Of a stretch of DNA of 64,000 bases, positions 1 through 12,864 are shown in pieces. Source of the DNA: Haematobia irritans (Eukaryota; Arthropoda; Insecta; Diptera; Muscidae). Positions within the stretch are counted from its first letter, which is position 1, and the number at the start of each line of letters is the position of its first letter. Under the pieces are notes generated by a model. It did not search any database. It was not told the origin of the DNA and saw nothing but the letters and a program-made list of their open reading frames with translations. Location of the stretch: NCBI RefSeq assembly GCF_050003625.1, contig NC_134398.1:18426997-18490996 (forward strand). Direction: 5' to 3'. The position numbers were made by a program, and so were the translations under genes.

Positions 1-219
1 TTCATTATTCTAGAGGGTATTTATTTTAAAAATTCCATATGAAGGAGAAATAAGAAACAGTAATCAGACACACTGGGAAAGACACATACTGCAAAAAGAA
101 TTACAGTACTTGAAGGTATGAATTCCCCCAGGTTGTAGGAGTAAAGTGTTTGCGTTGGGATATGGTCAGATTTCTCCTACATAATCGGTTAAATATTTGA
201 GAGAGTTGAGGGCACTGAT
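1..219. other. left-edge non-coding DNA
   Basis: No gene, repeat family or RNA signal that I can support. The segment ends at the TA target dinucleotide (220-221) of the first Tc1-like element. Confidence 0.5.
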
Positions 220-221
220 TA

Positions 222-1526
222 AAGGGTGATACGGTCAAAATTTGGTCAATAGAAACTTGACGTATTTCTTTCAATTTTGCATTTAAAAAACCTAAACACC
301 CCTCATTTTGAAGGTGTGTGTGTGTGTGTAGAATGTTGCTCCTATTTTGATTTTGGAATTCACTCTTCACTTGTCAAAATGCCGTCCAAGCAAGAAGAGC
401 AGCGTATCAAAATTTTGCTCGCGCATCGCGAAAATCCGAGCTACTCGCACGCAAAGCTGGCAAAATCGCTAAAAGTTGCCAAATCAACCGTTACAAATGT
501 AATTAAAGTGTTTGGGGAACGTTTGTCGACAGCCAGGAAGTCTGGATCGGGGGGAAATCGAAAACCGGAAGCCCATGAGACGACAAAGAGAGTTGCCGGT
601 AGTTTCAAGCGAAACCCTAACCTCTCTCTCCGAGATGCCTCAAATAAGCTGGGTGTATAGTCTACAACCGTGCATCGAGCCAAAAAACGAGCCGGACTAT
701 CGACTTACAAGAAGATAGTGACTCCAAATCGCGATGATAAACAAAATACGACGGCCAAAGCGCGATCCCGGACGCTGTACACGACGATACTGACGAAGTT
801 TGACTGCGTGGTAATGGACGACGAAACCTACGTCAAAGCCGACTACAAGCAGCTTCCGGGACAGGAGTTTTATACGGCAAAAGGAAGGGCAAAGGTAGCA
901 GATATTTTCAAGCACATAAAACTGTCAAAGTTCGCAAAGAAATATCTGGTTTAGCAAGCCATCTGTACCTGTGGCTTGAAAAGCAGCATTTTCATAGCTT
1001 CCGGGACTGTCAACCAAGAAATTTACGTGAAAGAGTGTTTGAATAAACGTCTGCTGCCTTTCCTGAAGAAACACGGTTGTTCCGTACTGTTTTGGCCGGA
1101 TTTGGCATCTTGCCATTACGGTAAAAAGGCCATGGAGTGGTACGCCGCCAACAACGTGCAGGTGGTTCCCAAGGACAAGAACCCTCCCAACACGCCAGAG
1201 CTCCGCCCAATTGAGAAAAACTGGGCTATTGTCAAGCGGAACCTAAAGAAGACCAAAAAAACTGCTAAGGACGAGCAGCAGTTCAAGGCAAACTGGCTTT
1301 CTGCGGCGAAGAAGGTGGACAGGGTGGCTGTACAAAATCTGATGGCAGGTGTCAAGCGTTAGGCCCGGCAATTCGGATTTGGAAAAGCGAAAGCCTAACT
1401 GAATATTTTTCCTGAATTTTATACTAATTGAACTTGAAAAAGAAATTTAATTTGATTTTTTTAAATAAACGATTTCACCGATTTACACGCGTTTTTCCTT
1501 GACCAAATTTTGATCGTATCACCCTT
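222..1526 (+). mobile_element. Tc1/mariner DD37E transposon, copy 1 (inactive)
   Basis: A complete-length element of 1305 bp. It is bounded by 28-bp terminal inverted repeats (222-249 and 1499-1526, one mismatch) that start AAGGGTGATACGG. It is flanked by the TA target duplication typical of the superfamily (220-221 and 1527-1528). The interior is one reading frame for a transposase, broken by three nonsense codons, so this copy cannot make a full protein, although its ends look intact and could in principle be mobilised by a related transposase. A sister copy at 13466-14745 is nearly identical. Confidence 0.95.
379..1398 (+). pseudogene. DD37E Tc1-like transposase, three nonsense codons
   Basis: The frame runs 340 codons from ATG 379 to TAA 1396-1398 without frameshifts, giving a 339-residue product if the stops are ignored. 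The N-terminal third holds a helix-turn-helix-like DNA-binding region (around residues 10-45, AKLAKSLKVAKSTVTN) and a second one ending near VHRAKKRAG. The catalytic triad is visible: MDDETYV for the first Asp, WPDLASCHYG for the second Asp and RPIEKNW for the Glu. Exactly 37 residues separate the second Asp from the Glu, which defines the DD37E lineage (ITmD37E of dipterans). In-frame TAG codons lie at 658-660 (codon 94), 952-954 (codon 192, Trp in the sister copy) and 1360-1362 (codon 328, Glu in the sister copy). All three are single-base changes, so decay has been by point mutation only. Confidence 0.93.
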
Positions 1527-1528
1527 TA

Positions 1529-1788
1529 ATTAGGAGGCGTATAAAAAGGCATTGCTAGCCGGTAGGTACAGAATTGTCCTTGATGGAAGTCTCCTTGACA
1601 TAAGTGAAGACTGGACAAAGTTGCCTAGAGAGACAAGATTGGTTGTATCTCGGCTCCGATTTGGTATCTTTAAATTCTTATGCAGCTATCTCTCGCTCCT
1701 GAACCCTGCAATTGAGTATAAATTGCCATAATGCGGACACTCGCCTCACTGGGAATCTCTTCTCATATTCTGCAATATTTCAGACTCA
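1529..1788. other. non-coding DNA right of DD37E copy 1
   Basis: I see no supported gene here. It leads into the tandem duplication at 1789. Confidence 0.4.
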
Positions 1789-2292
1789 GACACCTGAATC
1801 CCTTGGAAGGCATATGGTCGAGGTAGCTCTCTCGCGTTCCTGAACCTTGGAATTGAAAATGAATGGTCAAGATGCGGACACGCGGTATTTCTTCGTATGT
1901 CCACCAATATTTCAGATTTAGACACCTGAATCCCTACGAAATCTTATGGTCGAGGCAGCTCTCTTCTTTAAACTCGACTTGAACTCACTCAATATGATTT
2001 CCATTGGTAATTTCTATTTGAGTCGTTCATGGGAAATGAGACATGACACCTGAATCCCTACGAAATCATATGGTCGAGGTAGCTCTCTCGCGTTCCTGAA
2101 CCCTGGAATTGAATATGAATGACCAAGATGCGGACACGCGGAATTTCTTGGTATGTCCAGCAATATTTCAGATTCAGACACCTGATTCCCTACTGAATCT
2201 TATAGTCGTGGCAGCTCTCTTCTTTAAACTGGACTTGGACTCACTCAATATTTCCATTAGTAATTTCTATTTGAGTCGTTCATGGGAAATGA
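1789..2292 (+). repeat. tandem duplication, ~256-bp unit, two copies
   Basis: Units 1789-2044 and 2045-2292 share long phrases: ACACCTGAATCCCT at each start, TGGTCGAGGTAGCTCTCTCG in the middle and TTGAGTCGTTCATGGGAAAT at each end. The offset is about 256 bp and divergence is modest. No coding function is apparent; the short ORF at 2109-2339 lies inside the duplicate and has no other support. Confidence 0.85.
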
Positions 2293-2966
2293 GTTTATCA
2301 ACACCCCCACCTCTACTGGTGAAAAGATCAAAGATGTAAAGATTGTAAAATCTACATTCCGATAGGTCAATTGCCGACATCCGAACTTCTCTACAATTTC
2401 ATAAAGTTTTGCCAACAAAAGAGATAAGATGTGGAGAGAAAATAAGGCCGATCCTAAGATCTAAAATCTCACCAAAGCGATTATCCCGGGAGCCACAAAT
2501 AAATAACCAGAAAATGTGAAGAAGATTCTGATTTAGGATCCAAGAGGTATCGGCCGACTATTCGGAATATCTTAGGCCCAGATGAAAAGATAACATCTTC
2601 AACTTGTTTGAAAGCTAACTGCGAAAGATGGTGCTCCCTCAGACTTCAAATCATGCGATCAAGAGACAGAGGGAAACCTTCCATGTCATGAGATCGGACA
2701 GTCTTACCTGATTCATGAGTTAGGATGACGGAAAAATGTGGTGCCAGCATCTGGCAGAGTCCAATAATGGATCCAAGAGGCCATGATCGACTATTAGGAA
2801 TGTTTCACATCCCAAACGAAAAGTTAGCATCTGCATTTTGCTTGCAAACGTATTCTAGTGAAAGGATCTTCAGGGTTGTAAAGATTATGCCAAATATTTA
2901 TTCCACTATCCGAACTTCTCTATGGGTTCATAAAGCTTTGCTAACGAGGACTATGATATCTGAAGA
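2293..2966. other. non-coding DNA, no recognised feature
   Basis: This carries only one short open frame (2725-3009) and no motif that I can name. It ends where the first mini-me-like element begins. Confidence 0.4.
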
Positions 2967-4040
2967 TAAAATCACGCTAACTCCCGAACGAAACAAGCTA
3001 TCGACTTGAAACTTGGCACAAGTAGTTGTTATGGATGTAGGTCGGATGGTATTGCAAATGGGCTATATCGATCCACTTTTACGTATAGCCCCCATATAAA
3101 CGGACCCTCAAATTTGGCTTGCGATGCCTCTAAGAGAAGCAAATTTCATCCGATCCGGCTGAAATTTGGTACATGGTGTTAGTATATGGTCTCTAACAAC
3201 CATGCAAAAATTGGTTCACATCGGTCCATAATTATATATAGCCCCCATATAAACCGATCCCCAGATTTGGCTTGCGGAGCCTCTAAGAGAAGCAAAGTTT
3301 ATCAGATCCGGCTGAAATTTGGTACATGGTGTTAGTATATGGTCTCTAACAATCATGCAAAAATTGGTCCATAGTTATATATAGCCCCCATATAAACCGA
3401 TCTCCAGATTTGAACTCCGGAGCCTCTTGGAAGACCAAAATTCATCTGATTCAGTTGAAATTTAGTACGTGATGTTAATATATGGCCTCAAACACCCATG
3501 CAAAATTTGGTCGATATCGGTCCATAAATATGTATAGGCGCCATATAAACCGATCCCCAGATTTGACCTCCGAAGCACCTTGGAAGAGCAAAATTCTTCC
3601 CATTCGGTTGAAATTTGGTACGTGATGTTAGTATATGGTATCCAACAACCATGCAGGAATTGGTTCCTATCAGTTCATAATTATATATAGGCCCCATATA
3701 AACCGATCCCCAGATTTGACCTCCGGTGCCTTTTGGAGAAGCAAAATTCATCCGATCTGCTTGAAATCCAACAACCATGCAGGAATTGGTTCCTATCAGT
3801 TCATAATTATATATAGGGCCCATATAAACCGATCCCCAGATTTGACCTCCGGTGCCTTTTGGAGAAGTAAAATTCATCCGATCTGCTTGAAATTTGGTAC
3901 GTGGTGGTAGTATGTGATATTTAACAACCATGTGAGTTGAAATTTGTGGATGACAGTCTTTCGTAGAAGTTTCTACGCAATCCATGGTGGAGGGTACATA
4001 AGATTCGGCCTGGCCGAACTTACGGCCGTATATACTTGTT
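2967..4040 (-). mobile_element. mini-me/DINE-like element A1 (non-autonomous, Helitron-related)
   Basis: Read on the minus strand it begins with AACAAGTATATACGGCCGTA (at 4040 on the plus strand) and the GC hairpin TTCGGCCTGGCCGAA (4004-4018). It then has about six tandem units of ~130-155 bp carrying the phrase TATAGCCCCCATATAAACCG (plus-strand starts near 3084, 3238, 3385, 3534, 3688 and 3817). It ends near 2967 at a segment matching the far end of element A2 (plus strand AAATCACGCTAA). The layout of a terminal hairpin plus central tandem repeats is that of mini-me/DINE elements, a non-autonomous Helitron-related group; that assignment is inferred. It encodes no protein, and the overlapping ORFs are repeat artefacts. 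Confidence 0.75.
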
Positions 4041-5173
4041 GTCCTTTGAATAGTGCTGATGGATTTGTTTCTCTAAGTAATTTCATACAGGAAAAAGTCG
4101 ACTCAATGAACTTTATACAGAATCGTTCAGCGCTCATTGATAATGTAGAGCGAGAAGTTCACTGCGCATGACATTACAATGATCTTTTTCCCTGTATCAT
4201 TAACAACAGTCCTAAACTAACGTAACCCACATCACTATGGGCAACATAATGACCCACTCTATTGTAGCAGAACAATAGACCTGGATTAAGCTCACCTATA
4301 GATAGTGAGTCCAGGTATGAAAACAGGTGGTTTATGGTCAATCAAGGCAATTTATCTATTTGGCATTTTATGGTCATTTCTCTTCTGTTCTCTCTCTCTC
4401 TCTTTCCACATATGAAAGTTTTTGTTTTTTGCTATCCTTCCATTTAAGGGTAAACAAATAGCATGGACCACCTATCTATGTAGGTCGTTCTGATTGTTGA
4501 GGTTTTGCAAGAGAATGGAAAATACGTTTGTCATTGAACATTCAATAAATATTTGCCAAAAGACTCAGCAGGAATATTGGCATCGCCAATCCACAAGCAA
4601 TGGGCCAACTATGAAACCATTGAGCCAGTAAACTGACCACTCATATGGTGAGGCAAGTTGTGCCAGGTGATAAAGGTAAAGTGCAAAACAGAAAGTGTCC
4701 TAATATCGAAGGCTAAGTGGATGAATGGATTTTACGTGCTTAGTGTTAGTCTTAGGTTTCCTTCGAAGTCTTCTGCTGTCTTCTTTTCGTTTCTTCTCCA
4801 CACAAACACAGGCACTTCAATTTTGCGTGTGTCCATGGGTTTACAGGTAAATCCTGGGAAATGTTTCTTGTTTGTATTTGCTTAAGAGCCTTTTCATTTT
4901 ATTTTGCAAGGATTTTTTCTTTCTAGTCTTTGTTATTTGTTCAATTTTAGGGAGTGTATAGGAGAGAGATACAGAGCGAGTATGGGCAAGTGACCAACGG
5001 TAATACTTTTAGCCGCTACAGGGAAAGGGATACTGTTGATAAATAGAGTAAAAAAGTTAGAATGAAATCCACTTTTGGGAAAGCCTATGGACAAAATTTA
5101 ATTTAATATATTACATTTACTAGATTTTTTGATTTTGTTACAAAATTCTACAAATAATAGATATGAATAGAAA
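4041..5173. other. low-repeat non-coding DNA
   Basis: No gene is supported. A short (TC)n microsatellite lies at about 4383-4404. The 75-residue frame at 4658-4885 has no homologue I recognise and no splice or promoter context. Confidence 0.4.
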
Positions 5174-5533
5174 TCCTTAAAAAAAAAATCAGGACTCAAT
5201 GTTAGTCCCCACCGTCTAGCAATCAGTAGACCAAAAGAGGTCCATGATGATACACAGGTACATAAAATTTTGATCCATATTGGTTCAAAATACTACTACT
5301 TTCAATTAAGCACAGTGGGCTCTGCACACAAAATAATACGAAACACGTCTGTCTGTCCTTAAAAAAAATCAGGACTCAATGTTAGTCCCCACCGTCTAGC
5401 AATCAGTAGACCAAAAGAGGTCCATGGTGATGCACAGCTACATAAAATTTTGCCATATTGGTTCAAAATACTACTCACCAATTAAGCACAGTGGGCTCTG
5501 CATACAAAATAATACGAAACACGTTTGTCTGTC
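5174..5533 (+). repeat. tandem duplication, 180-bp unit, two copies
   Basis: Units of about 180 bp (5174-5353 and 5354-5533) each begin with a poly-A run and AATCAGGACTCAATG, include AGCACAGTGGGCTCTGCA, and end with CGAAACACG followed by TGTCTGTC. They are very similar and differ by small changes, which suggests a recent duplication. Confidence 0.9.
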
Positions 5534-6264
5534 GATTAGTTTCTATGTGCCTTACCAATGTGATGGCAGAATAAAAAGGAGGCATTTTTAATAATAAAGC
5601 TACAAGCAACCAATATCAGAAGATTGCGTGTTATTTGCTTCTATGTTCAAAATGAAATTTTTCCTCCACACTCTGACATCTTCCTTTCCATATAGCGCAA
5701 GCAAAAAAAAACAACGAGAAAAATAATTTAACTCAATTTTTGTAGCATTGCAGGAAACTAACAACGCTTTCAACACTTTAAGCACATACTCATACTACAA
5801 CCGGACATTGAAATGAATGTAGCTAAGGCACAACAAAAAAAAAGAAAAAAGAAAACACGGAAACGACAACGAAAAACCTAAGAAAAAGTGTAACACGAAT
5901 TGAAGCGGAAATCCTTATTGATCTCTAACTAAATTTGACTCACACTCAAACTGACAACGTACCATGAAAGATGGCACCAGCACTATTGCCTCATATAAGA
6001 TTTTGCACCATTTCCAATTTTTTTTTTTTGTATTCATTTCGTTATGTAGCATTTTTCTTCGACGACAGTCTGCACTTTTCTCTCTTTTTTGTTGTTGCAC
6101 TCACACTTGGCTATGAACGTTAAATGGCAATGCGGGCAAATTGGCAAAATGTGAGTCCTTAATACAAACCAAATCAAGGACGATGTGGAAAGAAATTAAA
6201 TGTCATTTTCGATAAGTGTGTCGCATGGGTTTGTCCCTGTACAATGGGATGGGGTAGATTAAAA
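5534..6264. other. A/T-rich non-coding DNA
   Basis: No gene, element end or RNA is recognised. Several poly-A and poly-T runs occur between 5700 and 6100. Confidence 0.4.
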
Positions 6265-9200
6265 ATAAGGTATTCTATTCAAAATTTCATTTCTATAGGA
6301 AATTTTCTTAAAATTTCATTTTTATAGGAAATTTTCTTAAAATTTCATTTTTATAGGAAATTTTCTTAAAATTTCTTTGCTATAGGAAATTTTTTCACAA
6401 TTTCATTACTATAGGAAATTTTGTCAAAATATCATCGCTATAGAAAATTTTGCCAAAATGTCATTCCTATAAGAAATTTTGTCAAAATTTCTTTGCTATG
6501 GGAAATTTTGACAAAATTTCTTTGCTATAGGAAATATGTCAAAACTTTTTTCCTATAGAAAATTTTGTCATAATTTCATTCCAATAGGAAAATTTGCTAA
6601 AATTTCATTCCTATAGGAAAATTTGCTAAAATTTCATTCCTATAGGAAATTTTGTCAAAATTTCTTTTCTATAAACAATTTTGTCAAAATTTATTTCCTG
6701 TATAAAATTTTGTCAAATTTTTTCACCTATTGGACATTTTCTCACAATTTTATTTCTATAGGGAATTTTCTCAAAATTTCTTTTCTATAGAAAATATTTT
6801 TTCACAATTTTATTTCTCCCGGAAATTTTCTTCAAATTTCATTTCTTTAGGAAACCTTGTCAAAATTTTATTTTTATCGGAATTTTTTTCAAAATTTCAT
6901 TTCTCTAGGAAATTTTGTCAAAAGTTTCATTTTTATAGCACATTTTTCCAAAATTTTATGTCCTTAGAAAATTTTCTCAAAATTTCATTTCGATAAAAAA
7001 TTTCGTCAAAATTGCATCGCTTTAGGAAATTTTGTTAAAATTTCGTTGTTTTATAAAATTTTCTCAAAAATTTTTTGCTTTAGGAAATTTAGTCATAATT
7101 TCATTTTTATAACAAATTTTGTCAAAATTTCTTTTCTATACAAAATTTTATCAAAAGTTCTTTGCTATAGGAAATTTTGTTAAAATTTCATCGCTATATA
7201 GGAAATTTTGTCGAATTTCATAGCTATAGGAAATTGTGTCAACATTTCATTTCTATGGGAAATTTGATTAAAATTGAAATTTTATAGCAAAATTTTGTCA
7301 AAATATCTTTGTTATAGGAAATTTTGTCAAAACTTCTTTGACGTAGGAAATTTTTTGCTATAGGAAATTTTCTCAAAATTTCTCTAAGAAACTTTGTCTA
7401 AAATTTTAAAATTTTGTCAAAATCTCTTTGCAATAGGAAATTTTCTCAAAATTTCATTTCTGCAAGAAATTTTCTTAAAATTTCTTTGCTATAAGAAATT
7501 TTGTCAAAAAATCTTTGTTATATGAAATTTTTTCAAAATTTCATTTGTATAGGAAATTTTGTCAAATTTTCATTAATGTAAGAAATTTTATCAAAACTAA
7601 ATTTCCTTGCTGAAGAAAATTTCGTCAGAATTGAATTACAATAGGAAATTTTCTCAAAATGTCTTTGTTATACAACTTTATTAAAATTAAATTTTTATAT
7701 GAAATTTTTAAGAAACTTTGTCTAAATTTTTTTGTTATAGGAAATTTTGTCAAAATTACTTTGCAACAGGAAATTTTCTCCACATTTCTTTTCTAGTGGA
7801 AATTTTGTCAAAAATTCTTTGCTATAGGAAATTTTCTCAAAATTTCTTTGTTGAGGGAAATTTTGTCAAAATTTCATTTCTATAGGAAATTTTCTCAAAA
7901 TATCATTTCTCCATGAAATTTTCCTAAAAATTTTGTCAAAAATTCTTTGTTCTACGAATTTTTTTCAAAAATTCTTTGTTCTACGAATTTTTTTCAAAAT
8001 TTCATTTGTATACGAAATTTTGTCAAATTTTCCTTACTGTAAGAAATTTTCTCAAAACTAATTTTCCTTGCTGAAGAAAATTTCGTCAGAATTAATTTCA
8101 ATAGGAAATTTTCTTAAAATGTCTTTGCTATACAATTTTATTAAAATTTAATTTTTATATGAAATTTTTGTCAAAATTTTATTTTGATAGAAAAAATTCT
8201 CAAAATTTAATTTCAATAGGAACTTTTGTCAAAATTTCATGTCTATAGCAAATTTTGTAAAAATTTCTTGGCTATAAAATATTTTATAAAAATTTCTTTG
8301 CTATAGGAAATTTGGTCAGAATTTCTTTGTTAAAGGAATTTTGGCGAAAACTTAATTTCAATAGGAAATTTTGTCAAAATTTCTTTGCTATTGAAAATTT
8401 TATCCAAATTTTCTTTGCCATAGGAAATTTTATCAAAAAATTCACATCTATAAGAAAATTTTGTCAATATTTCAACGCTATGAGAAATTTTATCAAAAAT
8501 TTCACAGCTATAAGAAAATTTCATCGCTGTAGGAAATTTTATCAAAAATTTAATCGCTATAGGAAATTTTGTCAAAATTTCATCGCTAAAGGAAATGTTC
8601 TCAAAATTTCATCGCTATAGGAAATTTTGACAAAATTTTTCATAGGTATAAAAATTTTATTGCTTTTTTTCAAAATTTAATTTGTATAGGAAATTTTGCT
8701 CTAAATTTCATTTCTATAGAAAATTTTCTCGAAATTTAGCTTCTATAGGAAATTTTCAAAATTTCTATGCTGTAGGAAATTTTGTCAAAATTCTTTTGAT
8801 ATGTGAAACATTGTCAAAATTTCTTTGTTCCAGAAAATTTTGTCAAAGCTTAGTTCCTACAGAAAAATTTATCAACATGGCGATAGGATATTTTGTCAAA
8901 ATTTCATTTCTCTAAAAAACTTTGTCTAAAATTTTTTCGTTATAGGAAATTTTGTCAAAATTACTTTGCAACAGGAAATTTTCTCCACATTTCTTTTCTA
9001 GTGGAAATTTTGTCAAAATTTCTTTGCTATAGGAAATTTTGTCAAAATTAAATGCTATAGGAAATTTTGTCAAAATTTCTTTGCTTTAGGAAATTTTACC
9101 AAAATTTCTTTGCAATAGGAAATTGTCTCAAAATTTCATATCTATAGGAAATTTTCTCAAAATATCATTTCTGCAAGAAATTTGCTTAAAATTTCTTTGC

Positions 9201-12200
9201 TATAAGAAATTTTGTCAAAAATTCTTTGTTATATGAAATTTTTTCAAAATATCGTTTGTATAGGAAATTTTGTCAAATTTTCCTTACTGTAAGAAATTTT
9301 CTCAAAACTAAATTTCCTTGCTGAAGAAAATTTCGTCAGAATTGAATTTCAATAGGAAATTTTCTCAAAATGTCTTTGCTATACAATTTTATTAAAATTT
9401 AATTTTTATATGAAATTTTTGTCAAAATTTTCTTTTTATAGAAAAAATTCTCAAAATTTAATTTCAATAGGAACTTTTGTCAAAATTTCGTGTCTATAGC
9501 AAATTTTCTCACAATTTCTTCACTATAAACTATTTTATCAAAATTTCTTTGCTATAAGAAATTTGGTCAGAATTTCTTTGTTATAGGAATTTTGGCGAAA
9601 ATTTAATTTCAATAGGAAATTTTGTCAAAATTTCTTTGCTATAGAAAATTTTATCCAAATTTTCTTTGCTATAGGAAATTTTATCAAAAATTTCACAGCT
9701 ATAAGAAAATTTTGTCAATATTTCAACGCTATGGGAAATTTTATCAAAAATTTAATCGCTTTAGGAAATTTTGTCAAAATTTCATCGCTATAGGAAATGT
9801 TATCAAAAATTTAATCGCAATGGGAAATTTTGTCAAAATTTCATCGATAAAATTTTGAGAAAATTTCCTTTAGCGGTGAAGTTTTGACAAAATATCCTAT
9901 TTAATAGCTATAAAACATTTTGTCAAATTTTTATTGTTTTTTTTTTAATTTAATTTGTATAGGAAATTTTTCTAAATTGTCCTAAATATCACTTCTATAA
10001 AACATTTTCTCGAAATTTTGTTTCTAGAGGAAATTTTCAAAATTTCTTTGCTGTAGGAAATTTTGTCAAAATCCTTTAGATATGTGAAACATTGTCAAAA
10101 TTTCATTGTTCTAGAAAATTTTGTTAAACCTTAGTTCCTACAGGAAAATTTATCAAAAATTTCATGGCGATATGAGATTTTTCAAAATTTTATTTCTATA
10201 GAATATTTTGTCAATATTTTATTTCTATAGAAAGTTTTGTCAAAATTTTATTTCTATAGAAAATTTTGTCAGAATTTCATGTGTGTAGGAAATTTTGTAA
10301 AAATTTTATTTCTATAGAAAATTTTGTCAAAATTTCATTTCTATAGAAAAATTTTGTCAAAATTTTATTTCTGTAGAAAATTTTGTAAACATTTTATTTC
10401 TATAGAAAATGTTGTCAAAATTTTATTTCTATAGAAAATTTTATTTCTATAGAAAATTACGTCAAAATTTTGTTTCTATAGAAAATTTTGTCAAAATTTT
10501 ATTTCTATAAATTTTTATTCTATAATTTTAAAAATTTTATTTCTATTGAAAATTTTGTCAAAATTTTATTTCTATAGAAAATTTTGTCAAAATTTTATTT
10601 CCATGGGAAATTTTGTCACAATTTCATTTTTATATGAAATTTCGTAAAATTTAATTTCAATAGGAAATTTTCTCAAAATTTCGTTGCTATAAAAAAATTG
10701 ACAAAATTTCATTTCTATAGAAAATTTGGACAGAATTTCATTCCTATACAAATTTCATTTGTATAGGAAATTTTGCCAAAATTTCATTTGTATAGGAAAT
10801 TTTGCCAAAATTTCATTTGTATAGGAAATTTTGTCAAAATGTCATTTCTATAGGAAATTCTGCCAAAATTTCCTTTTGTATAAAAAAAATTCTCAAAATT
10901 TTTTTGCAATACGATATTTTCTGCAAATTTCAACTTTTTAGGAAATTTTGTTAAAATTTCATTTCTATTGGAAATTTTTACAAAATTTCATTTTTATAGG
11001 AAATTTTGTCTTTCTTTATTATGGGAAATTGTGTCAAAATGTCTTTGCTATAGGAAATTTTGTCAAAATTGCACTTCTATGGGAAAGTTTGTCAAAATTT
11101 CGTTGCTATAGGAAATTTTGGCAAAAATTTCCTTTCAACAGGAAATGTTGTCAAAATTTCTTTGCTAAAATTTCTTTGATATAGGAAAATGTGGCCAAAT
11201 TTTTTTATTATAAGAAATTTTGTTAAAATTTCTTTGCTATGGTAAATTTTGTCAAGATTTTTTTGACATTGGAAATTTTGTCACAATATCTTTGCTATAG
11301 AAAAAAAATTTCCAATTTTTCCTGATATAGGAAACTTTCTCAAAATTTCTTTTCTATAGAATTTTTGTTTTCAATTTTATTTCTATCGGATATTTTCTTA
11401 AAATTTAATTTTTTTAGGAAACTTTGTCAAAATTTTATATTTTCTAGAAAGTTTCACTTCATAGGACATTTTTCCAAAATTTTTTTCTCAACATTTAATT
11501 TCTATTTATCGTCAATATTGCATCGGTATTGGAAATTTTGTTAAAATTTCGCTGTTTTAGAAAATTTTCTCAAAATTTCTTTGCTTTAGGAAATTTTGTC
11601 AACATCTCATTTGTATGGGAAATTTTGTCAAAATTTTAGTTGTATGGGAAATTTTATCAGAATTTAATTTCTATAAGAAATTTTGTTAAAATTTATTTTT
11701 TATAAAAAATTTTTCAAAATTTCATTTCTATAAGAAATTTGTCAAAATTTCATTTTATTTATCTAGAAAATTTTCTCAAAATTTTGTTTTTATTTTATTT
11801 ATCTAGAAAATTTTCTCAAAATTTTATTTTTTTAGGGAATTTAGTCAAAATTTCATTTTATTTCTCTACAAAATTTTCTCAAAATTTTATTTTTATAGGG
11901 AATTTTGTCAAAATTTCTTTGCTGTAGGAAATTTTTATAAAAATTTCTTTGCTGTAGGAAATTTTGTCAACATTTGATTTGTATAAGAAATTTCATCAAA
12001 ATTTCATTGCTTTGGGAAATTTTGTTGAAATTTTATTTCTATAGAAAAATTTATCAAAATTTCGGTGCTATAGAAAATTTCCTGTAAGAAATTTTGTCAA
12101 AATTTCATTTCTATAGGAGATTTTCCACAATTTAATTTCTATAGGAAATTTTCTCAAAATGTTATTTCTATTGGAAATTTTCTCAAAATTTTCATTTCTA

Positions 12201-12290
12201 TGGGATCTTTTCTCAAACTTTCATTTCCATAAAAAATTCTCTCAAAATGTCTTTGCTATAGAAAATTTTGTCAAAATTTCATCTACTGTG
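6265..12290 (+). repeat. 29-bp AT-rich repeat array, GTCAAAA orientation, 6 kb
   Basis: Roughly two hundred degenerate copies of a ~29-bp unit. The unit combines the palindrome-like blocks TTTCTATAGGAAA, AAATTTT and TTTTGTCAAAA. This array has its own subtypes, notably GGAAATTTTGTC with CTTTGCTATAGG, that are rare in the other arrays of the window, so it has a separate history. From about 10150 to 10620 a patch switches to the TTTTATTTCTATAGAAAA type common elsewhere. The repeat gives long in-frame stretches rich in Phe, Lys, Ile and Asn on one strand (for example 8312-8620), which are artefacts. The flanking DNA at 6240-6264 and 12291 onward is unique. Confidence 0.95.
7705..10180 (+). repeat. 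1.2-1.28-kb segmental tandem duplication inside the 29-bp array
   Basis: Diagnostic irregular units recur at constant distance. TTGCAACAGG followed by CTCCACATTTCTTTTCTAG is at 7761 and 8967. CTGAAGAAAATTTCGTCAG is at about 8071 and 9321. A unit with CAATATTTCAACGCTATG is at about 8466 and 9716. CTTAGTTCCTACAG is at 8849 and 10130. The array therefore grew partly by duplication of blocks of about forty units, not only by single-unit slippage. An extra partial copy of the CTGAAGAAAATTTCG unit lies near 7610. Confidence 0.85.
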
Positions 12291-12633
12291 CATCTCTTTA
12301 CACATTGCCGTTGGCCAAGACTTGTAGTTCTTGGTCAACATATAATTTTTTGAAGATGACGAAGATTGGCAACAATTCGTTTAACACAATCACAAGTGGA
12401 TACTTATGGGTTAGTAGTAATGTCGAAATTGTAAAAACACTTCCTTTGGCTATTTTATATTGACCATCTTTAGTGCAATATTCTACTTGTAGATGGCTAC
12501 TAAAAAGTCTTAATGCTTAAGAATGGGAAAGGCTAAATATGGGTCCATATTCGTAAATTGTAACAAAGGAAAGTGCTGCTCAGATTTTTATTTTTTAAGG
12601 CTGTATGAAAATGTACCCCAAGAATAAAAGTCA
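12291..12633. other. unique non-coding DNA
   Basis: No gene or repeat that I can support. Confidence 0.4.
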
Positions 12634-12635
12634 TA

Positions 12636-12864
12636 CACTGAAAGAAGAGTTTTCTTTTCCGTTGAACGAAATTTTAGACAAGCAAAGTTTTCTTTTGTCA
12701 CAAAGAAATTTTCTTTAAAAGCAAATAAAAAACTTTAGAAACAATCGTTGAATCTCTTATTATAAATCCGCGTTTATTTGCTCTAAAAGAAAATCCTGTA
12801 TAAGAAAGGAGAATATCGTTTGTCTAAAATTTCGTTCCGGAGTAAGGTATTTTTTCTTTTGGTG
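12636..12864. mobile_element. 229-bp MITE with TA target duplication
   Basis: Terminal inverted repeats start CACTGAAAGAAG on the left and, in reverse complement, CACCAAAAGAAAA on the right. They share the longer inner block GAACGAAATTTTAGACAA. TA dinucleotides flank both ends (12634-12635, 12865-12866). There is no coding capacity. A related left end occurs at 62216. TA duplication points to a Tc1/mariner-type transposase as mobiliser; the parent family is unknown. Confidence 0.75.

Noticed and set aside
3488..3985. 165-codon ORF on the minus strand
   Set aside because: It reads through tandem ~150-bp units of a mini-me-like element; the internal protein repeat only mirrors the DNA repeat.
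6730..9858. ORFs of 60-100 codons rich in Phe, Lys, Asn and Ile (also in the arrays at 26560-29041, 35451-38867 and 45521-45733)
   Set aside because: They are in-frame readings of the 29-bp repeat (a unit of 29 bases shifts frame each time and indels restore it); no start context, splice sites or conserved domain.
6265..12290. CRISPR-like regularly spaced repeats
   Set aside because: Units are contiguous without unique spacers, degenerate, and in a eukaryotic genome.
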